DNA of 62,173 nt. Source: Planctomycetota bacterium (lineage in GTDB: Bacteria; Planctomycetota; J058; JAJDCP01). The notes below the pieces were generated by a model. It ran no database searches and was not told where the DNA came from. It worked only from the letters and a program-made list of their open reading frames with translations. Position numbers and translations under genes: made by a program. Shown one piece after another: positions 27,001 through 33,923 of the stretch (its first letter is position 1; each line of letters opens with the position of its first letter). The stretch is taken from positions 1-62,173 of the forward strand of contig JAJDCP010000088.1 in the NCBI GenBank assembly GCA_029260765.1. Direction: 5' to 3'.

Positions 27001-30000
27001 ATGCTCTCGAGGTTCCCGGGCGCCGTCTGCGGTCGGATCTTTGCACCGCGCGGCAGCTGACGCAGCAGCTCTGCCTGCACCTCGGGCGACAACCCGGAGA
27101 AGGCCGGCGTATCGGCCAGGGCCTCGGCCTCATTGCGTTCGAGGTAGTGGTGGAAGTACTCCGAGGGGCCCACGCCCACATACACGCCGATGTCGCGCGT
27201 GAAGCCGGGCCGATGGAGCCCGCCTTTGCGCAATGCCTCGTAGGCGACTTCGAGGAACAGCCGCTGCTGCGGGTCCATGTGCCGCGCGGACTCGAAGGAG
27301 ACGTCGAAATAGCCGGGATCGAAATCTTCGATGCCCGCCAGAAAGGCGCCCCTGCGGCACGAAGTCTTGCCAGGGCTCAGCGGAGACGGGTCGTAGAAGT
27401 CGTTGGGGTTCCAGCGCGTCTCGGGAATCTCGCCTATGGCTGAGCGGCCACTCTTGAGCAGGCGCCAGAAGTCCCAGACATTGCGCGCGCCCGGCAGACG
27501 CCCGGCGATGGAGATGATCGCGATCGGCCGTTGGGGAATCTCGACGTCGGGGCGCGGACTCTCGGAGGGGGCGGCGAAGCTCCGGTGCAGAAAACCAGCC
27601 ATCTCCCTGACTGTGGAACAACCCGCCAGGGCGCGCCGGTCCAGGCGCACGCCGAATGTCTCTTCGAGCCGTCCGTGCAGTTGATTGGCCTTGTGCGCGT
27701 TGCCCCCGACCTCCATGAAGTTGCTGTCGACACCCAATCCGTGTGTGTCCTTGGAGAGCACCTCGGCCCATAGCTGCCGGACCGCTTCCAACAGATCGGA
27801 ACCGAGCTCGCGCGCAGCGGCCCTGCGGCGCCGGTCGACCTCACGGCGTGCCCCTTTGCGGCGGTCGGTGCGGCGCCGCTCGTGGCGCGGCTGTTTCGGC
27901 AGGGGGGGAGCCAACCGCAGCATCGGCGTGCGCCGATCGATGCGGCGTGTCTCGGCGGCGATCTCAGCCAGCGGCAGGAGACTGCAGCCTCGCGACAGCT
28001 CGCCGAGATTGTAGCGCTCTTTGAGTTTCCAGCGCAGCACGTCGCCATGAGGTCCACGGGGAAGTTGGCTGGAATTGAGAGGAAAGACCGCGTCGACCGG
28101 AAAAGCGAGGCGCTCGCTGACCAGCCTGGTCAATTGCTCGAGCACTGCCGTCTGCGCAGGCAGTCCCAGGGTATCGCGCAGCGCGGCCACCAGAACCACC
28201 TGTTCGTGGCCCGCCAGCGGATCGCGTGCGCTGAGCACCCAGCAACCATCCAGACCAGGAATCCCGCGGCCCTGGCGCTCGAGGTCGTCGGCGACAAAGT
28301 TCCGCCCGCCCGCGAAGAGGACGTCATGCAGCGGTCCCGCGAGATAGAGGTGCCCGCCCGCCAGCGTTCCCAGGTCGCCTGCGTGCAGCCACTCGGCTTC
28401 GGCGTCCAGGTTGGCTTCCTCGGGCAGCAAACGGCGAGCAAAGCCCGGGCCACGCGCCTGCACCTCGCCCAAAGACAACTCGGGCAGGGGCTTCCCCAGC
28501 GCGTCCACCACGCGCAGCTCGACGCCAGGCAGGGGCTTGCCCTTGGAGTACAGGGCCAACGCTTGAGGAGAGCTCGCGTCGACCTGACGCAGCCCCCCGG
28601 CAGCTCCGAAGCTGAACACATCGACGGACAGCAACCCGGGTTGATCCTCGAGGGTCAGGGCGAAGCCCGCTTCCGCCAGCCCATACAGCTCGAAGCGCTT
28701 ATCCGTCAGGCCGTCGAGGTGGGCCTCGAGCACCGGATCCGGGTGGCCGGGGCCGCAGTCGATGCGCTGCACTCGTTTGTGCAGCTTCGCGTCGGAGGGT
28801 TTGGGGAAGTCGTCGGCGGGGCAGGCCAGCACCGTCGCGCGCTGCTTCTTGACCGCCTCCCACCAGTCTTGCGCATCGAGCTCGTGCGCGGAGGCGAAGC
28901 ACTGGTTCGCGCCGAGTGCCAGCGGCAGGAGATGGCAGCCGAACAGGCCTCGCGGGCTGCTGAGCGGAAAGCTGCAGAAGAACACGTCCTTCTCGTCGAC
29001 CTCCAGCGCCTGACGGAGGGCACCGAGGTTCGCGAGCACGGCATTGTGGCTGAGAACCGCGCAGTGCGGTTTGCCGGTGCGGCCCGCGCTGACACGGATC
29101 AAGGCGTCGTCCGCCCCCTTGCCGGGGCTGGTGCGGGGGCGGTGTTTGGAGCGTCCTTCGGCCGCCAGTTCCTCCCAGGCGAGCACCTTGATGGCCCGCC
29201 CGAGCTGGTGGGCCGCGCAGGCACGCGCGCTCAGCGCATCGGTGACCAGCGGTGGCTGTTCGAGCAACGCCGCGACCTCAGCGACCCGATCGAGGTTTTC
29301 CGGCAGGGCGGCCAGCGCCCTGGGGGGCGTCAGGGGAACGGGGACATAGCCGCCGAGCAGGCAGCCCCAGAAGGCTGTCAGGAACGCCCGCGGGTCTGAG
29401 AGTTGGATCAACACGGGCTGGCCGACGTCGAGACCGAGGCGACGGAGGATCAGCAGGTGATGCTCAGCATCCCTGAGGATCGACTTGGGGCTGAGGATCT
29501 CCTCGCCCTCACTGCTGCGCAAGAGCAGCTTGCCCGAGCCCTTGGTCGCCTTGACCAACAGGTCGACCAGACTCTGCTCTTTGCGCGACTCGAGCAAGAG
29601 TCCGTCGAGCTGCGCGACGGCCGCCCGACTCGGCTGAAAACCCATCTCCAGACGCAGGGCCTGTAGATGGGGAGCCGACTGACGCAACGCCTCGAACAAG
29701 GGGTCGTCGCAGATCAGGCGCAGGAAGGCCGAGCCCTTGAATTCGAGGCCTCCGGGAAAGGCGACCAATTCGGGGTGGCGGGTGTTGAGGATCTGCTGGG
29801 CAGCGTCGGTTCCCAGAAACCGGGAGCCGGCCTTGCACAGGTGGAAGAAGAACGCGCGTGACCAGTGTTGTTTGTCGTCCTCGGGCAGGTTCAGCGCGTG
29901 CAGGTAGGCGAGGGCGGTGTCGCTGCATCGACGCTGCAAGACCGCGTGCTCCGCCAGCACAGCCCGCCAGGTGGGTTGTAGGTTGGAGTCGCCCTGCAGG

Positions 30001-30542
30001 CGATGGGCCAGCAGCCCGGCGTACTGGCTGGCAAACAGTGTGTGCAACCAGAAACTGTAGTGCAACGCCGCGGGGCTGGGATAGCTGTCCGCGGAGTCGA
30101 GGAACTCGGGCTGCTCCGAGGACACTCGGTAGCTGCGAGCAAAGGCCTCGATCCGGTCGTCAGCACCTTCGAGCAGATGTTCCTCATAGCGCTCGAACAG
30201 CTCGAGCCCTCGCTGCTCGAGTGCGCGCAGCCCGCTAGTGTCTCCGAGGTGTGTCTGTTCGCGTTCGAGAAAGGCCAACAGGGCCCGTTTGGCTGCGCGC
30301 AGCTCGCGGCAGGTTGCCAGCGCCAGGGTCCATTGCAACAACTCGGCAGCGCTCGATCGCGCAGCCACGGCCGTGGTGTCGATACCGAGAGTCTGCATGA
30401 AACTCTCGTTGAACCAGGGCTGCGGCTTGCTGGCGTCCTTCCAGGGAATCTCGCCAGCCGGGCGCTCTTCGCGCAGGCGGGCGAGTAGACCCAGGCGGTG
30501 GCTGAGTGCCACGTAGGGGACGTCCCGTGCCGAATCGGGCAT
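21099..30542 (-). CDS. Giant PKS-like protein with degenerate active sites
   Basis: One unbroken 3147-residue frame has GAGGAAA before its ATG. Domains in order: an unrecognised helical region (1-330); a FAAL-like adenylation domain (about 340-850); ACP1 (905-980); KS (1004-1460); AT (1550-1850); DH (1889-2160); KR with structural half (2175-2640); ACP2 (2675-2745); and an acyl-CoA dehydrogenase-like domain (2777-3147). Key residues are mostly replaced: the FAAL lysine by H493; the ACP1 serine by A949 (GGNAHK); the KS cysteine by G1203 (NTAGSS); the first KS His by Gln (EGQGSA); the AT serine by G1635 (GCGRSE); the KR tyrosine by H2544 (NAAHAV), with THGPGGLSS for the NADPH loop; and the ACAD glutamate position by S3123. 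DH H1917 (HTLHGRGFMP) and D2083, and ACP2 S2710 (LGLDSLSA), are intact. No phosphopantetheinyl transferase is nearby. Chain elongation looks impossible; carrier, dehydratase or scaffold roles remain. Confidence 0.88.
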   Translation of the reverse strand: MPDSARDVPYVALSHRLGLLARLREERPAGEIPWKDASKPQPWFNESFMQTLGIDTTAVAARSSAAELLQWTLALATCRELRAAKRALLAFLEREQTHLGDTSGLRALEQRGLELFERYEEHLLEGADDRIEAFARSYRVSSEQPEFLDSADSYPSPAALHYSFWLHTLFASQYAGLLAHRLQGDSNLQPTWRAVLAEHAVLQRRCSDTALAYLHALNLPEDDKQHWSRAFFFHLCKAGSRFLGTDAAQQILNTRHPELVAFPGGLEFKGSAFLRLICDDPLFEALRQSAPHLQALRLEMGFQPSRAAVAQLDGLLLESRKEQSLVDLLVKATKGSGKLLLRSSEGEEILSPKSILRDAEHHLLILRRLGLDVGQPVLIQLSDPRAFLTAFWGCLLGGYVPVPLTPPRALAALPENLDRVAEVAALLEQPPLVTDALSARACAAHQLGRAIKVLAWEELAAEGRSKHRPRTSPGKGADDALIRVSAGRTGKPHCAVLSHNAVLANLGALRQALEVDEKDVFFCSFPLSSPRGLFGCHLLPLALGANQCFASAHELDAQDWWEAVKKQRATVLACPADDFPKPSDAKLHKRVQRIDCGPGHPDPVLEAHLDGLTDKRFELYGLAEAGFALTLEDQPGLLSVDVFSFGAAGGLRQVDASSPQALALYSKGKPLPGVELRVVDALGKPLPELSLGEVQARGPGFARRLLPEEANLDAEAEWLHAGDLGTLAGGHLYLAGPLHDVLFAGGRNFVADDLERQGRGIPGLDGCWVLSARDPLAGHEQVVLVAALRDTLGLPAQTAVLEQLTRLVSERLAFPVDAVFPLNSSQLPRGPHGDVLRWKLKERYNLGELSRGCSLLPLAEIAAETRRIDRRTPMLRLAPPLPKQPRHERRRTDRRKGARREVDRRRRAAARELGSDLLEAVRQLWAEVLSKDTHGLGVDSNFMEVGGNAHKANQLHGRLEETFGVRLDRRALAGCSTVREMAGFLHRSFAAPSESPRPDVEIPQRPIAIISIAGRLPGARNVWDFWRLLKSGRSAIGEIPETRWNPNDFYDPSPLSPGKTSCRRGAFLAGIEDFDPGYFDVSFESARHMDPQQRLFLEVAYEALRKGGLHRPGFTRDIGVYVGVGPSEYFHHYLERNEAEALADTPAFSGLSPEVQAELLRQLPRGAKIRPQTAPGNLESMVAHRVSQVLGLCGPSLALNTAGSSALIALHLACEALQRNECAMAVAGGVSVNLTVSPYLLYSQAGLLSGSGEYRPYSALADGMIPGEGAGAVLLKPLDRALADGDTVWGIVRGSAVTHDGKTAGATQPSLQGLEEALRRAYSRAKLEPAAVSYIEGQGSALPEADRAELQVLQRVLSEGSWQPGACMLGSVKPNVGHLMAAAGMAGLLKILLAMHFREIPRTLHLASLREDDAAAGVLDLEGTPLSFAERHRSWPARNGKRIAGITAWGVGGVNCHAVIEAPTRVQISHPAPQLVCLQAKSLDYFNRNALGITKLLRRRRLPFGLVCANLNRAPGRDGVRAALLGSDPQALEEQLSEARDRVSDPGPVPRLVLVLGNAPLDFSAAAELHGREPYFRTEFDGAWALLDTELEAGAALKVAAEQGATPALRFCFGYALARLLEYWGVRCDGVIGCGRSEWLAAVLTGLWPLELGLALAQASVQFLEGGGGRLRISADANRQFTLLAELDGELGVSAYLSGEVLELSGTGPAVDQVLERCKELAVDAQRLEPDARLGSGARQLVAEELAKFSLGGLATPLYSTLRGRRAEAEELDSDYWTSQVGQPVQFYQALEAARHDGASLFLDFGLEPGWRISDNQLSCFPDGQVSRAALLRVVGRLFEAGLPIDSGRLSGATPLAAPLPGSPFGRVRCWLFDQPSRERPPSQPLHPLVSEQVSGGDTEVVFIKRFAEEEYYLRDHTLHGRGFMPTAAFIEMVLGAARLSGEAVGLRQMSIVRPLFAGNQHDSKVHIHLVGAPNERRFSVVSQTSGGDTWMEHFSGQVVESDPAESQPPRAIDIRALKERCSVEVPVQELYRSLEAGGLHIGSSMQCLETLRRSEREVFASLRLPDNAPDGTGYILHPALLDASLVAICALTFERMPPGVVLLGFGIGEMLVHARLHGPCLVHVERKSEFDSGSEVIRCDVHVVSENGHHLVDLKEVCLKRSKRSEAVLGCRLFEIAWQEAPIGLPVEHAHPVLLFADPGGVWAELKWPLRLAGTRVVVAYPGKGFEHLGDGQFTIDLDEPSHYDALFAALKQSGVLIRSVWHLGYFGDEPREEGAGKRFAALRGLFLLSEALERAGYRQVELNVLNNQSVSMGPHDPERTAVWGFLRFLASKPNVWTCRGLDLPLGQGPSELAGLILAEWSSSGTELLVCYRDGKRFVPVLQPKDPARDPKPALRERGTYWLTHGPGGLSSVLARYLARTYKAKVLFTLGRDLTPEEDELCLELKTLGGDVLFVRADITQPGQLAEALHRAETRWGAISGVFHSAAIEAREPGNWQELLTQLDFKAGSAEILADLFRNRDIDFLCLFSSVLSLVGLQGNAAHAVADSFLNAFARREHDRGRPVLASVWSDWEAGGALGPDAGDEAPLRGNVSEFGLVPIPSESGLQALERVLGLGHPHSLVVCVQEGHITQLQEAFRQAHFAPSPTAPETAREASQSPPAAPGLVRKERPRASWSLERTVLQLVGVKLQRPAREIDPDTLFVELGLDSLSALDVVSELEKLLDISLYPTLLFEHRTAREVAGALEEFRSDKTLGLRKKTLGGEAWLQGRLSKRQLTWKQSCRQFAREAIAPHAELYDRQASFPEKAHDQAAALGFLNLGFDEELGGRGSNELDLALAIEEMAAACASITLCLSLNHVALQPVLRAGGPAQQKKFLARLLARRGYAALAFDPVLGATSTAVRALKGEEGWVLSSLERLPVANGDKAELFLVLAQARVDDADSGPSLFAVPRQDGVVLEPPGERMGLRCLGTPRLHLHSVEIEDDHLLGPVGGAAEILGPTFDRMRFLTAICQLGIAVGALRQVMAWLRRDAHDLLDLNPVKLRLAELYRGVRQCRLQIWRTARLLEHGLEASAEIADATLQCSELSVRATEAVLRLFARKGLDSDLAAQKRFRDARVFTLPSGPAEAAQLGLFDTLLEEVERDGLL

Positions 30543-30709
30543 GGATTTTCCTCACAGTATGTGATGTCGTGTGTTGTGTCTTGCGAGCCATCAGTGGCGC
30601 CGCCTTTTCCGGTGATCGGTTGCTGCGACACTAGTATCCGGTATTGAGCGCGCTTGCGAAAGAGTCGTGTGCGAAGGCGCCTCGCCAGGATGCCACGTGT
30701 CCGGTTGGA

Positions 30710-31306
30710 TCAGGGAGCCAGCCCTTCGTAACACAGCTGCAACAGCTGGTCGATCAGCGCATCGGAAGGGCCGACCTGGGGAGGCAGCAGACCGTCGAGG
30801 CAGAGCAGTGCGCAGCCATGCACACCCGCCCAGGCAGCCAGAGCCAGCGTGGGGGAGGGGCCAGCGCGCACCGTGCCGGCGTGCTGTGCGGCGCCGATCG
30901 TGTCGAGCAGACGCTGGAATGGCGCGCCGGCCGGACCCAGGTCGCCACTCTGGTGACGAGCAGCGACGACCTCCCGCCCGAACATCAGCCGGAAACGGTC
31001 GGGTTGTGCCCGGGCGAAGTCTATGTACGCCCGCCCCAACGCGCGGAAACGCGGTAGTGGATCGGGGCCGGCGGCAGTCTGGGCAGCGTCCAGGTGCTCG
31101 CTGAAGGCGGCAAAGCCTTCGTCCGCGACAGCCTGCAGCAGCCCTGCCTTGTCGCGGAAATGGCGGTACGGTGCGGTGTGGCTGACTCCCACTTGCCGAG
31201 CGACCGCCCGCAGGCTCAGGGCCGTCTCACCCTTCTCGATCAGGATCTGGAGCGCCCCGCGCAGGAGTGCGCCCCGGAGGTCTCCGTGGTGGTACGGCTC
31301 TGCCAT
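30710..31306 (-). CDS. TetR-family regulator divergent to the carotenoid oxygenase
   Basis: This 198-residue TetR regulator opens with YHHGDLRGALLRGALQILIE, a helix-turn-helix (LRAVARQVGVSHTAPYRHF, residues about 33-51) and a C-terminal domain of the WHG type (AWAGVHGCALLCLDG). It is transcribed away from the carotenoid oxygenase gene. The 107-bp space between them holds two similar 21-bp palindromes, so it probably represses both itself and the oxygenase in response to a small hydrophobic ligand. It also lies upstream of, and in the same direction as, the giant PKS-like gene, with a 167-bp gap. Confidence 0.9.
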   Translation of the reverse strand: MAEPYHHGDLRGALLRGALQILIEKGETALSLRAVARQVGVSHTAPYRHFRDKAGLLQAVADEGFAAFSEHLDAAQTAAGPDPLPRFRALGRAYIDFARAQPDRFRLMFGREVVAARHQSGDLGPAGAPFQRLLDTIGAAQHAGTVRAGPSPTLALAAWAGVHGCALLCLDGLLPPQVGPSDALIDQLLQLCYEGLAP

Positions 31307-31352
31307 CGAATCCTCCGCTGTGCGACTGCCCGCACGGACATCCTAACATTTT

Positions 31353-31373
31353 GATGTTGACATCGGAAACATC
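31353..31373. promoter_or_regulatory. Candidate TetR operator 1
   Basis: GATGTT-N9-AACATC is a 21-bp palindrome in the divergent TetR/oxygenase promoter region. A TTGACA hexamer (31357-31362) lies inside it and could be the -35 of the oxygenase promoter, giving simple steric repression. Confidence 0.6.
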
Positions 31374-31380
31374 CGCTGCC

Positions 31381-31401
31381 AATGTTACCAGTGTAAACAT
31401 T
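31381..31401. promoter_or_regulatory. Candidate TetR operator 2
   Basis: AATGTT-N9-AACATT has the same 21-bp layout as the site starting 28 bases earlier. It ends immediately before the GGAGG ribosome site of the oxygenase gene. Confidence 0.6.
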
Positions 31402-31413
31402 GGAGGATCCGTC

Positions 31414-32865
31414 ATGACCGCCCGTCTATCTATGTCTGTCCGCGAGCCCACTTCCACGGACCAGAGCCCGGCTGCCTGGGCTCCCATGTTCCATGACCTC
31501 GTCCGCGAGCACGGTTTCGAAGAGCTCGAGGTCGAAGGCCGGTTGCCCGCGAGCCTGAGGGGAACTCTCTACCGCGCAGGACCCGCCCGTTTCTCCAACC
31601 ACGGTGTGCCCTATCAACACATCTTCGACGGCGACGGGGGCGTCTGCGCGCTACGCATTGCCGACGGCCGCGCCCAGGCAGCCCACCGACTGGTGCAGAG
31701 CGCCGCGCTGCGTGCGGAAGCCCGCGCGGGAAAGATGCGCTACGGGGGCTTCGCAACGCGTGTGCCCGGCTACGCATGGCAGGCCCTGCGCAAGACCTTC
31801 CGCAACTCCGCCAATACGAACGTGATTCCCTGGCAGGGCAAGCTGTTGGCGCTGTTCGAGGCCGGTCTACCCACGATGCTTGACAGCGACCTGCACACCC
31901 TGGGCACCACCGACCTGGGAGGCATGATCCCGCAGACCTTCTCGGCCCACCCGCATCGGGTCGCCTCCCGCAAGACTTTGTACAACTTCGGCTTGCGGTT
32001 GGGTTTCCGCCCGCGCATTGACCTCTATGCGTTGCCCGATGCCGGACAACCCCGGCACCTGACCAGCATCCCCCTGCCGGGTCGTCTCTGGTTGCATGAC
32101 TTCACGCTTACGCAGAACCACGCCCTGTTCTTCGTCTCCCCGATCAGCACCCGCCTCTGGTCAGTGCTGCTCGGCTCGGCCAGCTTTGCCGAGGCCCTGC
32201 ATTGGCGCCCCGAACAAGGGACGGAAGTGATCGTGGTCGGGCTCGACGCACCGCATCGGGTACGCCGCTTCAAAGTGGAACCGTTCTATCAATGGCACTT
32301 CGCCAACGCCTTCGAAGCCTCCGATGGCCAGCTGCACGTCGACTTCATCCGCTACGCCGACTTTGGCACGCTCACCTGGCTCGAGGGCATCCGCCACGGG
32401 CCGACCGATCGCGCGGCTCCGGGTTTCTTTTGTCGGGCTCGTATCGATGTGCCCGGCGAACGCCTCGAGTGGCAACAGCTCAATCCCCGGCCGGTCGAAT
32501 TCCCACGCGTCGCTCCGAGCGTCGAAGGCGCAGCCTACCGCTACGCCTGGTGTGCCGCCCACGCCAACGTCGACGCCACCCGCCAGGGCATGCAGGACCG
32601 GATCCTCAAGCTCGACGTCCAGTCCGGAGCCGAACGCGTCTGGGCTGCCGGGCCTGGCGCTTATGTGGGCGAGCCCGTCTTCGTGCCCGAAGGCACTCGG
32701 GAAGACGAGGGCTGGTTGCTGGTGATGGTCTGGGACAGCCAACGCCAACGTAGCTGCCTGGCTGTGCTGGACGCGGCGCACCCCGAGCGTGGGCCCCGCG
32801 CGCGGATGTGGTTCCCCGGGCCCGTGCCGGTCAGCTTCCATGGCTCTTGGTTGCCAGGCGCCTGA
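31414..32865 (+). CDS. Carotenoid cleavage oxygenase (RPE65/CCO family)
   Basis: This 483-residue protein belongs to the Fe(II)-dependent carotenoid/stilbene oxygenase family. The four iron-binding histidines are visible at H179 (FSAHPH; H181 is the alternative), H228 (WLHDFTLT), H295 (QWHFANAFE) and H476 (SFHGSW). The N-terminal GTLYRAGPARF and HIFDGDGGV motifs are typical. It would cleave a conjugated double bond in a carotenoid, apocarotenoid or stilbene-like phenolic. The ATG at 31414 has TGGAGGATCC upstream. It is divergent from a TetR gene with twin candidate operators, so it is probably inducible. No carotenoid biosynthesis gene lies in the window, which favours an imported or diet-derived substrate. 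Confidence 0.9.
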   Translation: MTARLSMSVREPTSTDQSPAAWAPMFHDLVREHGFEELEVEGRLPASLRGTLYRAGPARFSNHGVPYQHIFDGDGGVCALRIADGRAQAAHRLVQSAALRAEARAGKMRYGGFATRVPGYAWQALRKTFRNSANTNVIPWQGKLLALFEAGLPTMLDSDLHTLGTTDLGGMIPQTFSAHPHRVASRKTLYNFGLRLGFRPRIDLYALPDAGQPRHLTSIPLPGRLWLHDFTLTQNHALFFVSPISTRLWSVLLGSASFAEALHWRPEQGTEVIVVGLDAPHRVRRFKVEPFYQWHFANAFEASDGQLHVDFIRYADFGTLTWLEGIRHGPTDRAAPGFFCRARIDVPGERLEWQQLNPRPVEFPRVAPSVEGAAYRYAWCAAHANVDATRQGMQDRILKLDVQSGAERVWAAGPGAYVGEPVFVPEGTREDEGWLLVMVWDSQRQRSCLAVLDAAHPERGPRARMWFPGPVPVSFHGSWLPGA

Positions 32866-32896
32866 CTCCAGACTAGCACACAGAACCCCGTCAGGC
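32860..32896. terminator. Shared hairpin between convergent genes
   Basis: GCCTGAC and GTCAGGC are perfect 7-bp arms 23 bases apart. Each arm contains the stop codon of one convergent gene (TGA at 32863-32865; TGA on the minus strand at 32891-32893). No T-tract is seen. Confidence 0.4.
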
Positions 32897-33736
32897 TGCC
32901 TGCGAGCCCGCGTCGCTGAGAATCGTGCCACACCAGGCGACGATCTCGGCGACGATCGCCTCGCCGCTGGGTTCGTTGAGGATCTCATGGAGCAGGCCGT
33001 CATAGCCCCGTTTCTCGACCGCCCCCCCGTAGGCTTCGGTGAACTCTTCGATGGCTGCCTGGCTGACGATGACGTCGCCACTCCCCCACAGAGCCAAGAA
33101 GGGAACCTGGTACTGCGCTGCGTGGCCGCGCACCCTCGCGATCGCCTTGAGCATCTCGGTGTACCAACGCGGTGTGATGACGCTGAAGATCAGAGGATCC
33201 TGCTCATAGGCTGCCACCACAGCCGGGTCCGTGCACAGGGTCTTGGAGTCGAGCTCGTTGGCCATCGGTAAGCTTGGCAGCACCCACGACAACAGCTTGG
33301 CAGCCAGGATCTTCCAGCCCGGTGCCTCGACCGCGACTCCGAGGAGCGGAGCGATCCCGACCAGACCCAGAACCGAGCTCGCCGTGCGCAGATGGTCGAG
33401 GGCGACCAGCCCTCCCATCGAATGGGCGAGTATGAAGTACGGCCCTTCGATCGTCTGCGCCGCCGCGCGCGCGTCATCGACATAGTCGGACCAGCTGCGT
33501 ACGAATCCCCGCTTGCCGGCGGACTGGCCGTGGCCCCGCAGCTCCAGACCGGTGACCCGAAAGCCCGCCTGGCTGAGGAGCTGTCCGATGGTTTGATAGC
33601 GTCCGAGGTGCTCAGCAAGTCCGTGGATCAACAGGACGTTCGCTCTGCATTCTGCCTCAGGGTCCCAGCGGCCTGCTCTGATGGAGGTTCCGTCCCTGGA
33701 TGTGAGCTGTAGCTCGTGCACGTCGATCCCTACCAT
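32891..33736 (-). CDS. Monoacylglycerol lipase-like alpha/beta hydrolase
   Basis: This 281-residue serine hydrolase has the Hydrolase_4 pattern: VLLIHGLAEHLGRY for the oxyanion region, LELRGHGQSAGKRGF, the nucleophile motif FILAHSMGGLVAL, a late acid in LWGSGDVIVS and the histidine in GLLHEILNE. These match bacterial monoacylglycerol lipases and lysophospholipases. The ATG at 33736 (MVGIDVHELQ) is preferred to an upstream GTG at 33784, because the extra residues have no family equivalent; its ribosome site is weak. It has no signal peptide. It ends convergently against the carotenoid oxygenase gene. Confidence 0.85.
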   Translation of the reverse strand: MVGIDVHELQLTSRDGTSIRAGRWDPEAECRANVLLIHGLAEHLGRYQTIGQLLSQAGFRVTGLELRGHGQSAGKRGFVRSWSDYVDDARAAAQTIEGPYFILAHSMGGLVALDHLRTASSVLGLVGIAPLLGVAVEAPGWKILAAKLLSWVLPSLPMANELDSKTLCTDPAVVAAYEQDPLIFSVITPRWYTEMLKAIARVRGHAAQYQVPFLALWGSGDVIVSQAAIEEFTEAYGGAVEKRGYDGLLHEILNEPSGEAIVAEIVAWCGTILSDAGSQAA

Positions 33737-33923
33737 TCGGAAAAGAGCCCCAACTGTAGGGCCTGGCCCGAGGTCTGTCCACACTGGCGTTCGGAGGTAC
33801 AGGCAGCTACCATGGCGCTGAAGAACCGGTTGGGGACGACCCCACCAGTGAGACGCTCTTGAACTCTGGCCATCCAGCTACGGGTGCGGTCGCACTCCAA
33901 CGCCACCAGGCGCCGAGCTACTG

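Noticed and set aside
21099..30542. A working polyketide synthase module
   Set aside because: KS, AT, KR and first ACP lack their catalytic or carrier residues, so a normal elongation cycle is not supported.
21099..30542. A pseudogene in the usual sense
   Set aside because: There is no stop or frameshift over 9.4 kb and the ribosome site is good; loss is confined to functional residues.
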